Notes: a model not told the origin generated them from the sequence alone. DNA of 64,000 bases from Gottfriedia acidiceleris (GCF_004138285.1 NZ_SCFN01000005.1:496001-560000); one strand, 5' to 3'. Shown: positions 44,743 to 55,284, counted from the first letter of the stretch. Numbers and translations: made by a program.

Positions 44743-45110
44743 GGTCAGAAAAGGGTCAATCGCTAGTAGAATTTGCATTAATTCTTCCTCTTCTAGCAAT
44801 GCTTTTACTTGGCATGCTAGATTTCGGACGGATTTTTCATGCGTACTTAGCCTTAGATCACGCAGGTCGCGAAGCTGCAAGAGCAGCAAGTATAGGTAAG
44901 GACGATGCAACAATTAAAAGTGTTGCTGTTAATGATGCGAGCAGTATCAAATTAACAACAGATAAGATCTCGATTAGTCCAAGTACCCGTTCTTCTGGTA
45001 GCAATGTAACGATTACTATTTCTTATCCAGTAGATTTTTTGACACCTGTTATAGGCCAGATTGTTGGTAAGTTAGATTTAAAAAGTACCACTGTTATGAG
45101 GGTGGAATAA
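44739..45110 (+). CDS. tadE: TadE-like pseudopilin
   Basis: This 123-residue TadE-domain protein has a prepilin-like N-terminus (EKGQSLVEFALILPLLAMLLLGMLDFG), one transmembrane helix and an extracytoplasmic tail. TadE-like pseudopilins are processed by TadV and needed for pilus assembly. The start lies in the ATGA overlap with the peptidase gene, and the stop directly abuts the next start. Confidence 0.92.
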   Translation: MRSEKGQSLVEFALILPLLAMLLLGMLDFGRIFHAYLALDHAGREAARAASIGKDDATIKSVAVNDASSIKLTTDKISISPSTRSSGSNVTITISYPVDFLTPVIGQIVGKLDLKSTTVMRVE

Positions 45111-46016
45111 ATGAAAAAGTTACTTAATTTAATAGAAAATCAAAATGGTGCCACGGTTGTATTAGTAGGTTTATTAATGGTGTTTTTACTAGGCATAACT
45201 GCTCTTGTAATAGACGGAGGAAGATTATATTCCGAAAAGAGCAAACTTCAGAAAGCCGTTGATGCTGCTGTTTTAGGCGGCGGCCAAGTACTAGTAAACA
45301 GTCAATCACAGGCAAAATCGGTAGCAAAGGATTTATCACAAAAAAATACATATTCGCTTACAGACAGTGATTTAGAAGTTACAAGTAGTTATATAAAAGT
45401 GTCAAAAAAAGTATCAGTACCAATGACCTTTGCAAAAGTTTTAGGAGTTAAAACTGTGGATGTAAGTGCATCCGCAAAGGTGATCGTAGGACCGTTAAAA
45501 GCAGGGAAAGATATTTCTCCTATTGCAGTTGAAAAAAGTGCCATTCCAAATGGAACACAGCTAAAGTGTGATAATACAGGTAATAATACTGGAAATTGTG
45601 GCTACCTCGATTTTAATGGTAGTGGAGCAAACGGGTTGGCTGATGCAATTAAAAATGGTAGCGATGTATCAATTAACAGTGATTATGCTGTTACTGAAAC
45701 TGGTCAAAAATGGGGACCTGTAAAAGATGCTTTTCAGTTTTTAATTGATAGTGATGCTAATAAACCTCAATGTCAGAGTGCTGCTACCGCCGATCAAACT
45801 TGTAAACGAGTTCTCTTTGTTGCAGTTATTGATTCATGGAAAGATGCATCTGGGAAAAGTACTGTCAAAATAGTCGGTTTGGCAGCGTATTGGTTAGAAA
45901 GTGTAACTGGTAATAAGGAACTAAAAGGTCAGTTTATTAAAATGGTAGGTCCAGGAGAAATAGGAAGTATCGGTATTGGTGAATACAATTTGTACGGCGT
46001 AAAGCTTGTTGAATAA
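45111..46016 (+). CDS. TadG-like pilus assembly protein
   Basis: This 301-residue protein has an N-terminal TadG-like anchor (ENQNGATVVLVGLLMVFLLGITALVIDGGRLY) followed by an extracytoplasmic domain containing four cysteines in two pairs. No clear von Willebrand domain of the long TadG proteins is seen. It probably forms part of the cell-envelope scaffold of the pilus. Its start follows the tadE stop without a gap. Confidence 0.85.
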   Translation: MKKLLNLIENQNGATVVLVGLLMVFLLGITALVIDGGRLYSEKSKLQKAVDAAVLGGGQVLVNSQSQAKSVAKDLSQKNTYSLTDSDLEVTSSYIKVSKKVSVPMTFAKVLGVKTVDVSASAKVIVGPLKAGKDISPIAVEKSAIPNGTQLKCDNTGNNTGNCGYLDFNGSGANGLADAIKNGSDVSINSDYAVTETGQKWGPVKDAFQFLIDSDANKPQCQSAATADQTCKRVLFVAVIDSWKDASGKSTVKIVGLAAYWLESVTGNKELKGQFIKMVGPGEIGSIGIGEYNLYGVKLVE

Positions 46017-46047
46017 CAATTAATTTGTCATCTTTTTAGGGGGAACT

Positions 46048-46635
46048 ATGAACACGAAAAGAATTTGGATTTACTCTTTAATATTTGGACTTTTAACTGC
46101 ATTAGTACTATATATTGCAGTTTTCTCAAACACGGCAACTCCAACAACTGTTAAAGAGACTAAAAAGCCAGTAGTAAAAGCTAATATACAAACCGCAAAA
46201 GCGACAGAAAAGAAAATACAAAAAAGAGAAATAAAAAATGAAATGATTCCTGTAAGTGAAGGAAAGAGAGCCATTTCATTAAAAGTAGATCTAGAACAAG
46301 GGATTTCAGGATATGTTGAGCCTAATTCGATGGTCGATATCATTGCTTATGAAACGAATATTGATCAAAAAACTAAGAAGGAATTTCGTTCAGCTATTCT
46401 GGGTTTTCAAAACATAAAAGTATTAGCATCTGGTAAAGCATCGGATAGTAATGACGAAGCACTTAATTATGAAACAATTACGGTAGAAGTTACTCCAGAA
46501 CAAGGATTAGAACTAAGTTTGGCCTCAAAGGACAAGAACGGTTTTTACTTTATGCTTCGTAATGTAAAAGATAACAAAGAAGAGACAAAGGATGTCCGTG
46601 TAACGAGGGAAGTAGTGAAAGGTGAGGATGAGTAA
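46048..46635 (+). CDS. CpaB/RcpC-like pilus assembly protein with SAF domain
   Basis: This 195-residue protein has one N-terminal transmembrane segment, a basic linker and a SAF/RcpC-type domain (ISLKVDLEQGISGYVEPNSMVDIIAYE, then VTVEVTPEQGLELSLASKDKNGFYFMLRN-like sequence). RcpC/CpaB proteins are assembly factors near the secretin in Gram-negatives; in Gram-positives they probably guide the pilus through the wall. It has an AGGGGGAAC site, and its stop overlaps the next start by one base. Confidence 0.88.
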   Translation: MNTKRIWIYSLIFGLLTALVLYIAVFSNTATPTTVKETKKPVVKANIQTAKATEKKIQKREIKNEMIPVSEGKRAISLKVDLEQGISGYVEPNSMVDIIAYETNIDQKTKKEFRSAILGFQNIKVLASGKASDSNDEALNYETITVEVTPEQGLELSLASKDKNGFYFMLRNVKDNKEETKDVRVTREVVKGEDE

Positions 46636-47822
46636 TGGAGATTAATTGGTACTATTTTTCCGATACCAACACTCCACCAGGAGAAATTGATGAGATTCTT
46701 AAGCGAAAGAATTATTCCCTAAAAAGTGCTTTGAGATTAGAAGATTTACATCAGCACCTAATCCAAAATGATAATGCAGTTCTTTTTATTAAAGCGATCA
46801 CGGTTTATAACGTATATGATCTTTGTAGAGAAATTTCTGTAATGTATCCCCATGTTTATATTGTTCTTATTTCTCCAGATAATATGGAAAATATAAAGAA
46901 GGCTATGCATGTCGGAGCCTCAGATATTTTACGAACTTCATATGAATTTGAAGATTTGCTTAAGGTAGTTGTTCAAGCCGAGAAATATATGACTCATCGC
47001 GCGAAAAAAGAAAATACATATTCTTTGAATCTACTAAAAAGCGACAGTAAAGTTATTTCGATTTGTAGTACAAAAGGCGGCGCCGGTCGTACAACAATGA
47101 CTGTAAATTTGGCGGCTGCTTTTGCGAAGCAAGGAAAAAAAGTCGCTGTGATCGACTCAGACCTCCAGTTTGGCGATATTGCAATGTATTATGATTTGAA
47201 GCCAAAGCGAACAATTTATGAGTGGGTTAAAGAAGGATACGGATATAATCATAATTCGATTGATCAATATATGGTAAAACATGATTGCGGTGTATATGTA
47301 TTAGCGGCACCACCTCGTCCTGAGTTTTTTGAAATCATCAAAGAGGAGCATATTAAAGCAGTAATTGATGAATGTAAAAAATTGTTTGATGTTGTTTTAA
47401 TTGATACTTCAGCTTATTTATCTGAGATTCATTTGAGCTGTTTGAAAAAGTCTGACGATATTTTATTGCTGACATCGAATGATTTACCAACACTGCGAAA
47501 TAGCAAGTTATATATTGACACACTGGAATCTTTAAATTTAAAGGGAAACATGAAGCTCATTTTATATCGAGGGACAAAGATAAAGACATTAGAACCGAAA
47601 AAGATAGAAGAAATCTTAGGGAATCCTATTTTCACTACAATTCCAAGTCAGGATCAGATTGTATATTCTTCGGTAAATCAAGGTACTCCATTTGTCTTAA
47701 CTCATGCTAAAACTCCAGTTGCAAAGGCGATTCTCTCTTTAACAGATAAACTAATCTTTGATGACGGTAAAAGTGTAGAAGAGAAGAAAAAAAATAATCG
47801 TAAGTTCTCATTAAGAAGATAG
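46635..47822 (+). CDS. TadZ/CpaE-like localisation ATPase
   Basis: This 395-residue protein has an atypical receiver-like N-terminal domain (1-120) and a MinD/ParA-type ATPase domain with deviant Walker A KGGAGRTT (about 149-156) and IDSDLQFGD. TadZ/CpaE proteins position the Tad machine in the cell, often at a pole. The basic C-terminal tail (KKKNNRKFSLRR) may touch membrane. It sits directly between cpaB and the secretion ATPase, the usual order. Confidence 0.92.
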   Translation: MEINWYYFSDTNTPPGEIDEILKRKNYSLKSALRLEDLHQHLIQNDNAVLFIKAITVYNVYDLCREISVMYPHVYIVLISPDNMENIKKAMHVGASDILRTSYEFEDLLKVVVQAEKYMTHRAKKENTYSLNLLKSDSKVISICSTKGGAGRTTMTVNLAAAFAKQGKKVAVIDSDLQFGDIAMYYDLKPKRTIYEWVKEGYGYNHNSIDQYMVKHDCGVYVLAAPPRPEFFEIIKEEHIKAVIDECKKLFDVVLIDTSAYLSEIHLSCLKKSDDILLLTSNDLPTLRNSKLYIDTLESLNLKGNMKLILYRGTKIKTLEPKKIEEILGNPIFTTIPSQDQIVYSSVNQGTPFVLTHAKTPVAKAILSLTDKLIFDDGKSVEEKKKNNRKFSLRR

Positions 47823-47838
47823 AAGGTTGGGAAGTATC

Positions 47839-49179
47839 ATGTCATTGTTTAAACGATTTAGTGATGAAGGAAATAATGATTCTAGTAAGGCTCAAATTAA
47901 TTCTCCTGTAATCTTAAAAACTAAAGAATTTTGGGATATGGAATCAATTTTACATAATTACTTAGTCGAAGAGCTTAAGAAATTTAATAGCACGGATATC
48001 GAAGAAGAGAAGAAGAAAATTCAGCAATTAGGTGAAACCTTTTTGGAACTAGAAGGAGCACGTTTCACATTTGAGGAGAAAAAAGAGCTTTTAACCTTTG
48101 TTGAACATGAACTTTTGGCATTTGGCCCAATCACTCCTTTGCTTGAGGATTCTCGTATTTCAGAAATCATGGTAAATAGCCCTAATGAGATCTACTTTGA
48201 GCAAAAAGGTAAACTTTATAAGTCAAACGCAGAATTTCGGGATAATCAACATGTTATTCGAGTAATTGAAAGGATTGTATCTCCTATTGGCAGACGTGTA
48301 GATGAAAGTTCACCAATGGTTGATGCACGTTTGCCAGATGGTTCTCGTGTAAATGCGATAATACCTCCGCTTTCATTGAAAGGCCCAAGCTTAACAATTC
48401 GTAAATTTTCAGATACGCCTTTTCAAGTGGAAGATTTAATTCGATTCGGTACATTGGACGAGAAGATGGCGAAGTTCTTGGATGCATGTGTAAAATCCCG
48501 TTTAAATATTTTTATTAGTGGCGGTACTGGATCGGGAAAAACAACATCCTTAAATGTGTTATCATCATTTATTCCAAATGATGAGCGCATTGTAACAATA
48601 GAGGATGCGGCAGAATTAAAACTATCACAAGATCATATTGTTTCTTTAGAATCTCGACCGCCTAATATAGAAGGGAAAGGTCAAATAACAATACGAGATT
48701 TAGTCCGAAACTCTCTACGTATGCGTCCAGATCGAATTGTTGTCGGTGAGGTTCGTGGTGCAGAAGCGCTAGACATGCTACAAGCAATGAATACTGGTCA
48801 CGATGGCAGCTTGAGTACTGGCCATGCGAACTCTCCAAGAGATATTCTATCCCGATTAGAAACAATGGTATTGATGGCTGGATTTGACTTGCCAGTACGA
48901 GCAATTCGTGAGCAAATTGCAAGTGCAATTGATCTTATCGTACAACAATCACGTATGAAAGATGGTACGAGAAAAATCACTCATATAACAGAAGTAATAG
49001 GAATGGAAGGAGATACAATCGTCCTTCAAGATTTATACGTATTCCGTGAGTCTGGCAGAAGTAATGACGGTTTATTTGAAGGAAAGTTTGTCTCGACCGG
49101 AATTCGTCCAAAAGTAGGAGAGCAATTAGAATTAAACGGATTTGAGCTACCTGCTTCAATGTTTATTGGAGAGTGGTAA
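47839..49179 (+). CDS. tadA: Tad pilus assembly ATPase, TadA/CpaF
   Basis: This 446-residue type II/IV secretion-family ATPase powers pilus assembly. It has an N-terminal helical domain, Walker [12 protein letters not shown] (about 226-236), Asp box and Walker B region ([25 protein letters not shown]) and a His box ([13 protein letters not shown]). ATG 47839 is preferred over TTG 47827 on spacing. It acts in the cytoplasm against TadB/TadC. The length matches CpaF. Confidence 0.95.
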   Translation: MSLFKRFSDEGNNDSSKAQINSPVILKTKEFWDMESILHNYLVEELKKFNSTDIEEEKKKIQQLGETFLELEGARFTFEEKKELLTFVEHELLAFGPITPLLEDSRISEIMVNSPNEIYFEQKGKLYKSNAEFRDNQHVIRVIERIVSPIGRRVDESSPMVDARLPDGSRVNAIIPPLSLKGPSLTIRKFSDTPFQVEDLIRFGTLDEKMAKFLDACVKSRLNIFISGGTGSGKTTSLNVLSSFIPNDERIVTIEDAAELKLSQDHIVSLESRPPNIEGKGQITIRDLVRNSLRMRPDRIVVGEVRGAEALDMLQAMNTGHDGSLSTGHANSPRDILSRLETMVLMAGFDLPVRAIREQIASAIDLIVQQSRMKDGTRKITHITEVIGMEGDTIVLQDLYVFRESGRSNDGLFEGKFVSTGIRPKVGEQLELNGFELPASMFIGEW

Positions 49180-49180
49180 T

Positions 49181-50143
49181 ATGAAAGTATTTTTAGAATT
49201 ATTAATTGTATCCACTGTTTCAGCTCTTCTTTTTTATGTTGTGGTTAACAATGGGATAAAACGAAGACGTGCAAACCGACGGATTAATGATTTTATTCCT
49301 TCATCCTCTATTGGAGAGGTAGCAAATACAAATGAAAAAAAGGAAAGTCTTTTTAGTGGAGTTATTACTGCAATCTCAAAATCGTTTTATGGAGTTAGAT
49401 TTGTACAGAAATCTGAAAAAAAGCTTCAGGAAGCAGGTAGTAAGTTAAAACCAGAAGAATTTTTTGCTTTAAGAATTGTTGCCGCAATTGGCTCTGGTTT
49501 ATTTGCTTTATTAATTAATTTGAGTATTTTTTTAGTGATTGTAGCGTTAATAGCTGGGTTTGTACTTCCTTCTTATAATATAGAAAGAAAGAGAAACAAA
49601 CGATTAAATCTAATATCCACACAGCTTATTGAAACATTAGGTATGATGGCGAACTCTATGAGATCAGGCTTTAGCTTTATGCAGGCAGTCCAATTAGCTG
49701 GAAAGGAAATGCCAGATCCATTAGGACCTGAATTCGAACGAGTAGTTCAAGAAGTAGGGCTTGGCGTATCTTTTGAAAAAGCTTTTCAAGATTTATTAGA
49801 TAGACTACCAAATAAAGAGCTCGAAGTAGTTGTACAAGCTATTCTAGCTCAACGAACGAGCGGGGGAAACATAGCTGAACTAATGGAAACGATGGAAGAT
49901 ACAATACGTGGAAGAATTCGAATACTAGAGGAATTAAAAACATTAACTGCTCAAGGGAAAATGTCTTCTTGGATAATAACGTTATTACCTGTAGGGTTAG
50001 CGTTTTATTTGTATTTTTTTAGTCCGGATTATTTCAGACCAATGCTTCATCACCCTTTAGGTTTGTTTATGATTTTTGCTGCAAGCATTTCTTGTTTAAT
50101 TGGATGGTTCGTTATTCAGAAGATTATCAAAATTGAGGTGTGA
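49181..50143 (+). CDS. tadB: Tad pilus platform protein TadB
   Basis: This 320-residue inner-membrane protein of the GspF/TadB family has an N-terminal transmembrane segment and the T2SSF domain (LIETLGMMANSMRSGFSFMQAVQLAGKEMPDPLGPEF). A C-terminal transmembrane pair follows. ATG 49181 follows the tadA stop by one base, with GGAGAG inside tadA. It forms the assembly platform with TadC. Confidence 0.94.
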   Translation: MKVFLELLIVSTVSALLFYVVVNNGIKRRRANRRINDFIPSSSIGEVANTNEKKESLFSGVITAISKSFYGVRFVQKSEKKLQEAGSKLKPEEFFALRIVAAIGSGLFALLINLSIFLVIVALIAGFVLPSYNIERKRNKRLNLISTQLIETLGMMANSMRSGFSFMQAVQLAGKEMPDPLGPEFERVVQEVGLGVSFEKAFQDLLDRLPNKELEVVVQAILAQRTSGGNIAELMETMEDTIRGRIRILEELKTLTAQGKMSSWIITLLPVGLAFYLYFFSPDYFRPMLHHPLGLFMIFAASISCLIGWFVIQKIIKIEV

Positions 50144-50145
50144 AG

Positions 50146-51093
50146 ATGCTACAGTTTATTATCTTTCTGTTAACTGCTGTTTGTTTTACGTTGTTAACAG
50201 CAGGTGTGATGTTTTTGTTTTCGCTTTATCAAAGAAAAACTACTTTTAACCAGCGTGTTCATACCTATTTAGGGGAGAGAAATAGCACCAAAAATAAGTT
50301 AGATATGGGGAGAAGTGGAAGAACAATTAAGACAAATACACTGTTAAAAGTATTCTGGGAAAAAGGTGTCCAGCAAGTTAGTAATCGAGCTTCTAAAACT
50401 AATCTAAAAAAACTAGATGTCATGCTACGTGATGCAGGATTATCTTTTAAACTATCAGCAATTGAATTTCGATTAATTCAGATTTTGTTAAGTGCTGGTG
50501 GCGGAGTATTGATTTTTATTTTATTTCTCCCTATTGCTAATAATAAATCGATGCTATGGATCATGGCTATAGCGGTTGCTATGATCGGATATCGTTACCC
50601 GATATTTTATTTAGGTAAGAAAAAGACTCAACGTGTAAAAGAAATTAATAAAAATATGGCTGACTTTTTTGATATGGTAAATCTACTTATTGAAGCTGGA
50701 ATGGGATTAGACGCTGCTATTTCAGTTGTATGCCAAAAAATGAAGGGTCCAATTACAGAAGAGTTCAAACAAACATTGGAAGATATGAAGCTTGGCAAAT
50801 CAAGAAGAGAAGCTTTTTATGATCTAAGAAAGCGTGTTCCATCTGATACATTTCAAAGTATCATTACATCCCTCATTCAAGCAGATCAATTAGGGATTGG
50901 TATGGCGAAGGTGCTTCGAAATATGACAACACGCATTAGAGAACAACGTCGTGAAGCTGCACGCGAACAGGCCATGAAAGCCCCTATTAAAATGTTGTTT
51001 CCAATGATTTTTTTCATTTTCCCATCTCTATTTATTGTTATACTCGGCCCTGTAGTAATCCAAATTATTACAAAAAGTCTCTTTGGAGGATAA
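50146..51093 (+). CDS. tadC: Tad pilus platform protein TadC
   Basis: This 315-residue second platform protein has the T2SSF domain (NMADFFDMVNLLIEAGMGLDAAISVVCQKMKGPITEEF) and C-terminal hydrophobic segments. ATG 50146 has GAGGTG just upstream; GTG 50140 is in frame but too close. It is the last gene of the locus. No secretin or TadD homologue is present, as expected in a Gram-positive. Confidence 0.94.
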   Translation: MLQFIIFLLTAVCFTLLTAGVMFLFSLYQRKTTFNQRVHTYLGERNSTKNKLDMGRSGRTIKTNTLLKVFWEKGVQQVSNRASKTNLKKLDVMLRDAGLSFKLSAIEFRLIQILLSAGGGVLIFILFLPIANNKSMLWIMAIAVAMIGYRYPIFYLGKKKTQRVKEINKNMADFFDMVNLLIEAGMGLDAAISVVCQKMKGPITEEFKQTLEDMKLGKSRREAFYDLRKRVPSDTFQSIITSLIQADQLGIGMAKVLRNMTTRIREQRREAAREQAMKAPIKMLFPMIFFIFPSLFIVILGPVVIQIITKSLFGG

Positions 51094-51095
51094 AA

Positions 51096-51131
51096 AACAC
51101 TTACTAATTTTATTAGTGAGTGTTTTTTTAT
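51096..51131 (+). terminator. Rho-independent terminator of the Tad locus
   Basis: Arms AACACTTACTAA (51096-51107) and TTAGTGAGTGTT (51113-51124) are followed by TTTTTTA. Confidence 0.88.
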
Positions 51132-51260
51132 TAAACAACAATTAATTGAACTGTTAAAAATTACCTAAAAAATTAATGCATAATTCGATTTGTTATTCTA
51201 ATGAAATATTTCACTGAATAAAAATCTTATGAACTAAAATAATTTTTTAGGAGAGGGAAC

Positions 51261-52742
51261 ATGAATAGTACATCAGGTAGGCGTTTATCGAAGGATGAAA
51301 TGGTTACTTTAATTCAAAATGGACTAGAGAAGACAAATAATCCGAAAAAGATTGTTATAGTAGGAGCGGGAATATCAGGATTAGTAGCAGGTTCTTTATT
51401 AAAGGAAGCAGGACATGAAGTGACGATTATAGAGGCGAATGGTCGAGTAGGTGGACGAATTTTTACGAAAAGAGCACCTTTTATTAATGATCAATACTTG
51501 GAATTGGGTGCAATGCGTATTGCTTCTGATCACAAACTTGTACTTGAATATATAAATAAATTTAACTTAAAAGTAAATGAATTTATAAATGGGAAGTCAG
51601 AGGATATTATCTACGTTAACGGGATAAAAACAACTCAGAAGCAATATGAACAAAATCCAGATATTTTAGGTTATCGTGTAGCGGCCAATGAAAAAGGGAT
51701 AAATGTAGACCAGTTAATTGAAAGGTCGCTAAAGTCCGCAATGGATTTTATTAAACAAAACCCTGATGAAAATTGGAAAACCATTATTGAAAATTATGAT
51801 CATCATTCAATGGATTCATTTTTAAGGTATAACCCAATTGGAACTCCTTTATCACTTGGTGCAGTGGAAAAAGTAAAAGTACTTCAAGGGATGGAAGGAT
51901 TTCCTGAACTTGCCTTTACTGCTATTTTAAGAGAGTTTATTGTATTATTTTCAAAGGAAATTAAATTTTATGAGATTACTGGTGGAAATGATCAACTACC
52001 TAGAAAGTTTTTAACACAATTAAAGGATAATCTATTCTTTGGACAAAAAATGAATAAAATCGTGCAAGAAAATAATCAAGTAACAATTCACTCAGATCAT
52101 TATACAAGCCATCTGCCTTATCAAACTACTGCTGACTATGCCATTATTACTATCCCCTTTTCGTTATTAAATTTCATAGAAGTGATTCCAAGAAATTCAT
52201 TTTCTTATGATAAATGGAAAGCAATTAGAGAGTTACACTATGTTCCCTCTACTAAAATTGGACTTCAGTTTAAAACTAGATTTTGGGAGAAAGATGGGAC
52301 ATTAGGTGGGAAATTAACAACAGATTTACCAATCCGATTTGCATATTATCCAAGCAACCATAATGGTAAAAATGGATCGGGAATCGTTTTAGCTAGTTAT
52401 ACTTGGGAAGATGATGCATTGATTTGGGATAGTATGTCTGAAAACGACCGAATAATGAATGCTTTAAGAGATTTAGCAACTATACATGGTAATCAAGTAT
52501 ATACAGAATTTATTACAGGTTACACTCATAGCTGGGCTCTTTATCCATACTCTGGGGGAGCGTTTTCTATGTTCAAGCCAGAACAAAATAGAGAGCTGAC
52601 ACCGTATATTTCCACTCCTGAGGGGCGAGTTCATTTTGCTGGTGAACATACATCATCTGCGCCTGCATGGATTGAAGGTGCAATCGAATCTGGCATTAGG
52701 TCAGCTTTTGAAGTAAATAGCAGAACCTTCATTGAACGATAA
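51261..52742 (+). CDS. FAD-dependent amine oxidase (L-amino-acid oxidase-like)
   Basis: This 493-residue flavoprotein of the monoamine/L-amino-acid oxidase superfamily deaminates amines or amino acids, giving hydrogen peroxide and ammonia. The FAD dinucleotide motif [21 protein letters not shown] (about 33-53) with GRVGGRI and the C-terminal [21 protein letters not shown] (FAD-contacting) are clear. There is no signal peptide, so it is cytosolic. It stands between the Tad terminator and cotJABC. The start is ATG with AGGAGAGGG. The substrate is unknown. Confidence 0.9.
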   Translation: MNSTSGRRLSKDEMVTLIQNGLEKTNNPKKIVIVGAGISGLVAGSLLKEAGHEVTIIEANGRVGGRIFTKRAPFINDQYLELGAMRIASDHKLVLEYINKFNLKVNEFINGKSEDIIYVNGIKTTQKQYEQNPDILGYRVAANEKGINVDQLIERSLKSAMDFIKQNPDENWKTIIENYDHHSMDSFLRYNPIGTPLSLGAVEKVKVLQGMEGFPELAFTAILREFIVLFSKEIKFYEITGGNDQLPRKFLTQLKDNLFFGQKMNKIVQENNQVTIHSDHYTSHLPYQTTADYAIITIPFSLLNFIEVIPRNSFSYDKWKAIRELHYVPSTKIGLQFKTRFWEKDGTLGGKLTTDLPIRFAYYPSNHNGKNGSGIVLASYTWEDDALIWDSMSENDRIMNALRDLATIHGNQVYTEFITGYTHSWALYPYSGGAFSMFKPEQNRELTPYISTPEGRVHFAGEHTSSAPAWIEGAIESGIRSAFEVNSRTFIER

Positions 52743-52815
52743 AAATTCATTTTTTATATTTCCGTTGAATATAGTGAAAATAGTGGATGTCTTTTTATTT
52801 GAGGGAGTGATCAGT

Positions 52816-53058
52816 TTGAACGAAAATAATCAAGGACTACAATTTACCCCTGTAAAATCATGGAATGTTTTTCATGGCCCGAATGATCCGTGTCCACCAA
52901 TTGGTACGAAATATTACTCAACACCTCCACATTTATATTTAGGGTTTCAACCACCAGGACTAGAGCAATTTTCTTACAAAGAGGCATTAAAAAAAGGTAC
53001 GTTATGGAAAGTTTTTTATGACTATTACGAAAATCCATATAAAGTTAGGAGGGATTAA
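52816..53058 (+). CDS. cotJA: Spore coat protein CotJA
   Basis: This 80-residue CotJA has the typical PNDPCPPIGTKYYSTPPHLY core and the GTLWKVFYDYYENPY end. TTG 52816 with GAGGGAGTG is chosen; longer in-frame starts reach into the amine oxidase gene. It is the first gene of cotJABC, in B. subtilis a mother-cell sigma-E operon. It proves the host is a spore former. Confidence 0.93.
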   Translation: MNENNQGLQFTPVKSWNVFHGPNDPCPPIGTKYYSTPPHLYLGFQPPGLEQFSYKEALKKGTLWKVFYDYYENPYKVRRD

Positions 53059-53061
53059 AAA

Positions 53062-53325
53062 ATGACTCAGCAACTTCCTCCAGAGTACTATCAAGATTTA
53101 GAGGAACTGCAAGCTGTTGGTTTCGTACTTGTAGAATTAACTTTATATTTAGATACTCATCCAGATGATCAAAATGCAATTAACCAATTTAACCAATATG
53201 TTCAATATAAAAAACAAATCGAAGCTAATTTCGAATCAAAATATGGTCCATTATTTCAATATGGTAACAGTTATTCAGATCAAAACTGGAACTGGCATAA
53301 AGGCCCTTGGCCATGGCAGGTATAA
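53062..53325 (+). CDS. cotJB: Spore coat protein CotJB
   Basis: This 87-residue CotJB family protein has the LQAVGFVLVELTLYLDTHPDD core and a C-terminal WNWHKGPWPWQ. ATG 53062 has AGGAGGGA and lies three bases after cotJA. It helps place CotJA and CotJC in the coat. Confidence 0.94.
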   Translation: MTQQLPPEYYQDLEELQAVGFVLVELTLYLDTHPDDQNAINQFNQYVQYKKQIEANFESKYGPLFQYGNSYSDQNWNWHKGPWPWQV

Positions 53326-53340
53326 AAGGAGGGAGTATTA

Positions 53341-53910
53341 ATGTGGATTTATGAAAAAAAATTACAATATCCAGTTAAAGTAAGTACTTGTAACCCTATG
53401 CTTGCCAAATTTTTAGTTGAACAATATGGAGGAGCAGACGGTGAGTTAGCAGCTGCTTTAAGATACTTAAATCAGCGATATACAATTCCGGATAAAGTTA
53501 TAGGACTATTAACAGATATCGGGACAGAGGAATTTGCACATTTAGAAATGATTGCGACGATGATTTATAAGCTAACAAAAGACGCAACCCCAGACCAAAT
53601 GAAAGCTGCCGGATTAGATACCCATTATGCATCTCATGATAGTGCACTGTTCTATCATAACGCAGACGGTGTTCCATTTACCGCAGCATATATTCAAGCG
53701 AAAGGCGATCCAATCGCGGACTTATATGAAGATATTGCAGCTGAAGAAAAAGCTAGAGCAACGTATCAATGGATCATTGATCTTTCTGATGACCCTGATT
53801 TAAATGATAGCTTAAGATTTTTAAGAGAACGAGAGATTATACATTCGCAGAGATTTAGAGAAGCTGTAGAAATTCTGAAAGAGGATCGACAACAGCGGAA
53901 GATTTTTTAA
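53341..53910 (+). CDS. cotJC: Spore coat protein CotJC, manganese-catalase family
   Basis: This 189-residue ferritin-like protein resembles manganese catalases. Helical segments with metal-ligand Glu/His residues are visible: GADGELAAALRYLNQRY, IGTEEFAHLEMIATMI and DIAAEEKARATYQWI, with REREIIHSQRF near the end. In coats it may break down peroxide. It lies 15 bases after cotJB and is followed by the operon terminator. Confidence 0.95.
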   Translation: MWIYEKKLQYPVKVSTCNPMLAKFLVEQYGGADGELAAALRYLNQRYTIPDKVIGLLTDIGTEEFAHLEMIATMIYKLTKDATPDQMKAAGLDTHYASHDSALFYHNADGVPFTAAYIQAKGDPIADLYEDIAAEEKARATYQWIIDLSDDPDLNDSLRFLREREIIHSQRFREAVEILKEDRQQRKIF

Positions 53911-53922
53911 TACTTAATTTTT

Positions 53923-53962
53923 AAAACCTGTTCCTGATATTTTATCGGGAGCAGGTTTTTTG
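53923..53962 (+). terminator. Rho-independent terminator of cotJABC
   Basis: Arms AAAACCTG-TTCC (from 53923) and GGGAGCAGGTTTT (53948-53960) are followed by TT. Confidence 0.85.
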
Positions 53963-54055
53963 CTTTGGAAAAATACGAACAAGAAATGTACTTTATTCAT
54001 TAAGTTGTGAACTATAAAAAGGGGATATTTATTTAGTAGAATTAAAAATTTTTTA

Positions 54056-54193
54056 TTGATTTTCATTTTTGTAATTATTATTTCATTAATCATTAATAAA
54101 GGAATATCAATTGATACTAGATTTTTAACCTGGATCACGACCGTCCACAATGGACTAAATAAAATGATTCCAGTTAAATACCGGACCATTTAA
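54056..54193 (+). CDS. Possible 45-residue membrane peptide
   Basis: TTG 54056 to TAA 54191-54193 would encode one hydrophobic helix (MIFIFVIIISLIIN) followed by a polar tail (TRFLTWITTVHNGLNKMIP). It looks protein-like but has no good ribosome binding site, and its stop overlaps the convergent LysR stop. It could be a small membrane protein or a remnant of a larger gene. Confidence 0.3.
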   Translation: MIFIFVIIISLIINKGISIDTRFLTWITTVHNGLNKMIPVKYRTI

Positions 54194-55149
54194 TCTGTGT
54201 CCCACTTTATAGGGAACAATTCAACTCCTTTTAAATTCTCATTTTTCTTAACAACGTTATCTATATACTCGTAAAAATTTTTAATAATTTCTGTAGCTAA
54301 ATTAGACAAACCCCTTGTCTCAAAATAAATAAGCCAAAAATCTAACCCGATCATTTGATTATTTTCTTTAATTGGAATAAATTTTATATCTCCTTCTAAT
54401 ACCATCTCATAATTAATTAATGCAATTTCCGGCATAATAAAAATTGCATCACTCTCTTTTGCCATCTGGATAAGAAATCTTTCCGAATATGCGTGTAAAA
54501 ACATTTGATCTGAAGTTAGGTTAAACAATTTTGATAATAAATTAAAATGTGAACGTTTATCCCATAATATTTTGGTATTGTTTAGTTCAGATGGAGTTAT
54601 ATATTCAAGAGAATAAAAAGGTGATTTTTTTCCTGCACCAACACAAAAAGAAGATCTAAGTAAAAGTTTGTAGCCTATATTTTTTAGCTTATTAAAACTT
54701 TCTAAAGGAGAGTATGTAATTGCAAAGTCATAATTTTCTTTTATAAAAAATTCAATTACTTCCGTAAAATCCTTCTCAATCATATCAAATGAAATGTCTT
54801 TATTTTTCGACTTATAATTATGAAGTGTATCTAAAAGTAGATTACTTATACCAGTAGTAAAGACAATATCTAAATGCTTTTCATTTTTATTTTTATAAAT
54901 ATTAATCTTATTATTCATACTATTTATGGATTTCAATATATTATTAGCTTCTGAAATAACTATTTTACCTTCAAAAGTAGGCGTAATACTTTTTTTTGTT
55001 CGATTAAAAATTTTAATTCCTAGCTCATTTTCTAATTGAGTAATTGATTGACTCAACCCTGAAGTAGATATAAATAGTTTTTCTGCAGCTTTTGTAATAG
55101 ACATTTCATTTGAGACAGTGACTATATGCAACATTTGATCAAAATTCAT
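54190..55149 (-). CDS. LysR family transcriptional regulator
   Basis: This 319-residue regulator has an N-terminal LysR winged helix (MLHIVTVSNEMSITKAAEKLFISTSGLSQSITQLENELG, as continuous pattern with RTKKSITPT) and a C-terminal substrate-binding-like effector domain. ATG 55149 has a perfect GGAGGT site; 11 further in-frame codons upstream do not. It is very AT-rich and neighbours decayed sequence, with a fragment of a related C-terminus just upstream (55285-55362). No target gene is adjacent in divergent orientation. Confidence 0.9.
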   Translation of the reverse strand: MNFDQMLHIVTVSNEMSITKAAEKLFISTSGLSQSITQLENELGIKIFNRTKKSITPTFEGKIVISEANNILKSINSMNNKINIYKNKNEKHLDIVFTTGISNLLLDTLHNYKSKNKDISFDMIEKDFTEVIEFFIKENYDFAITYSPLESFNKLKNIGYKLLLRSSFCVGAGKKSPFYSLEYITPSELNNTKILWDKRSHFNLLSKLFNLTSDQMFLHAYSERFLIQMAKESDAIFIMPEIALINYEMVLEGDIKFIPIKENNQMIGLDFWLIYFETRGLSNLATEIIKNFYEYIDNVVKKNENLKGVELFPIKWDTD

Positions 55150-55284
55150 ATTTTTACCTCCACAAAAAGTTTGGGCCAACATAAACAGTGCAATATTATT
55201 CTAAGAATACACTGGCTATCTTGAAAAAGGATTTAAACTTCTGTTTTTTCCTTTTTTTGTATCTTTTTATTTTTTGTTTAAGAA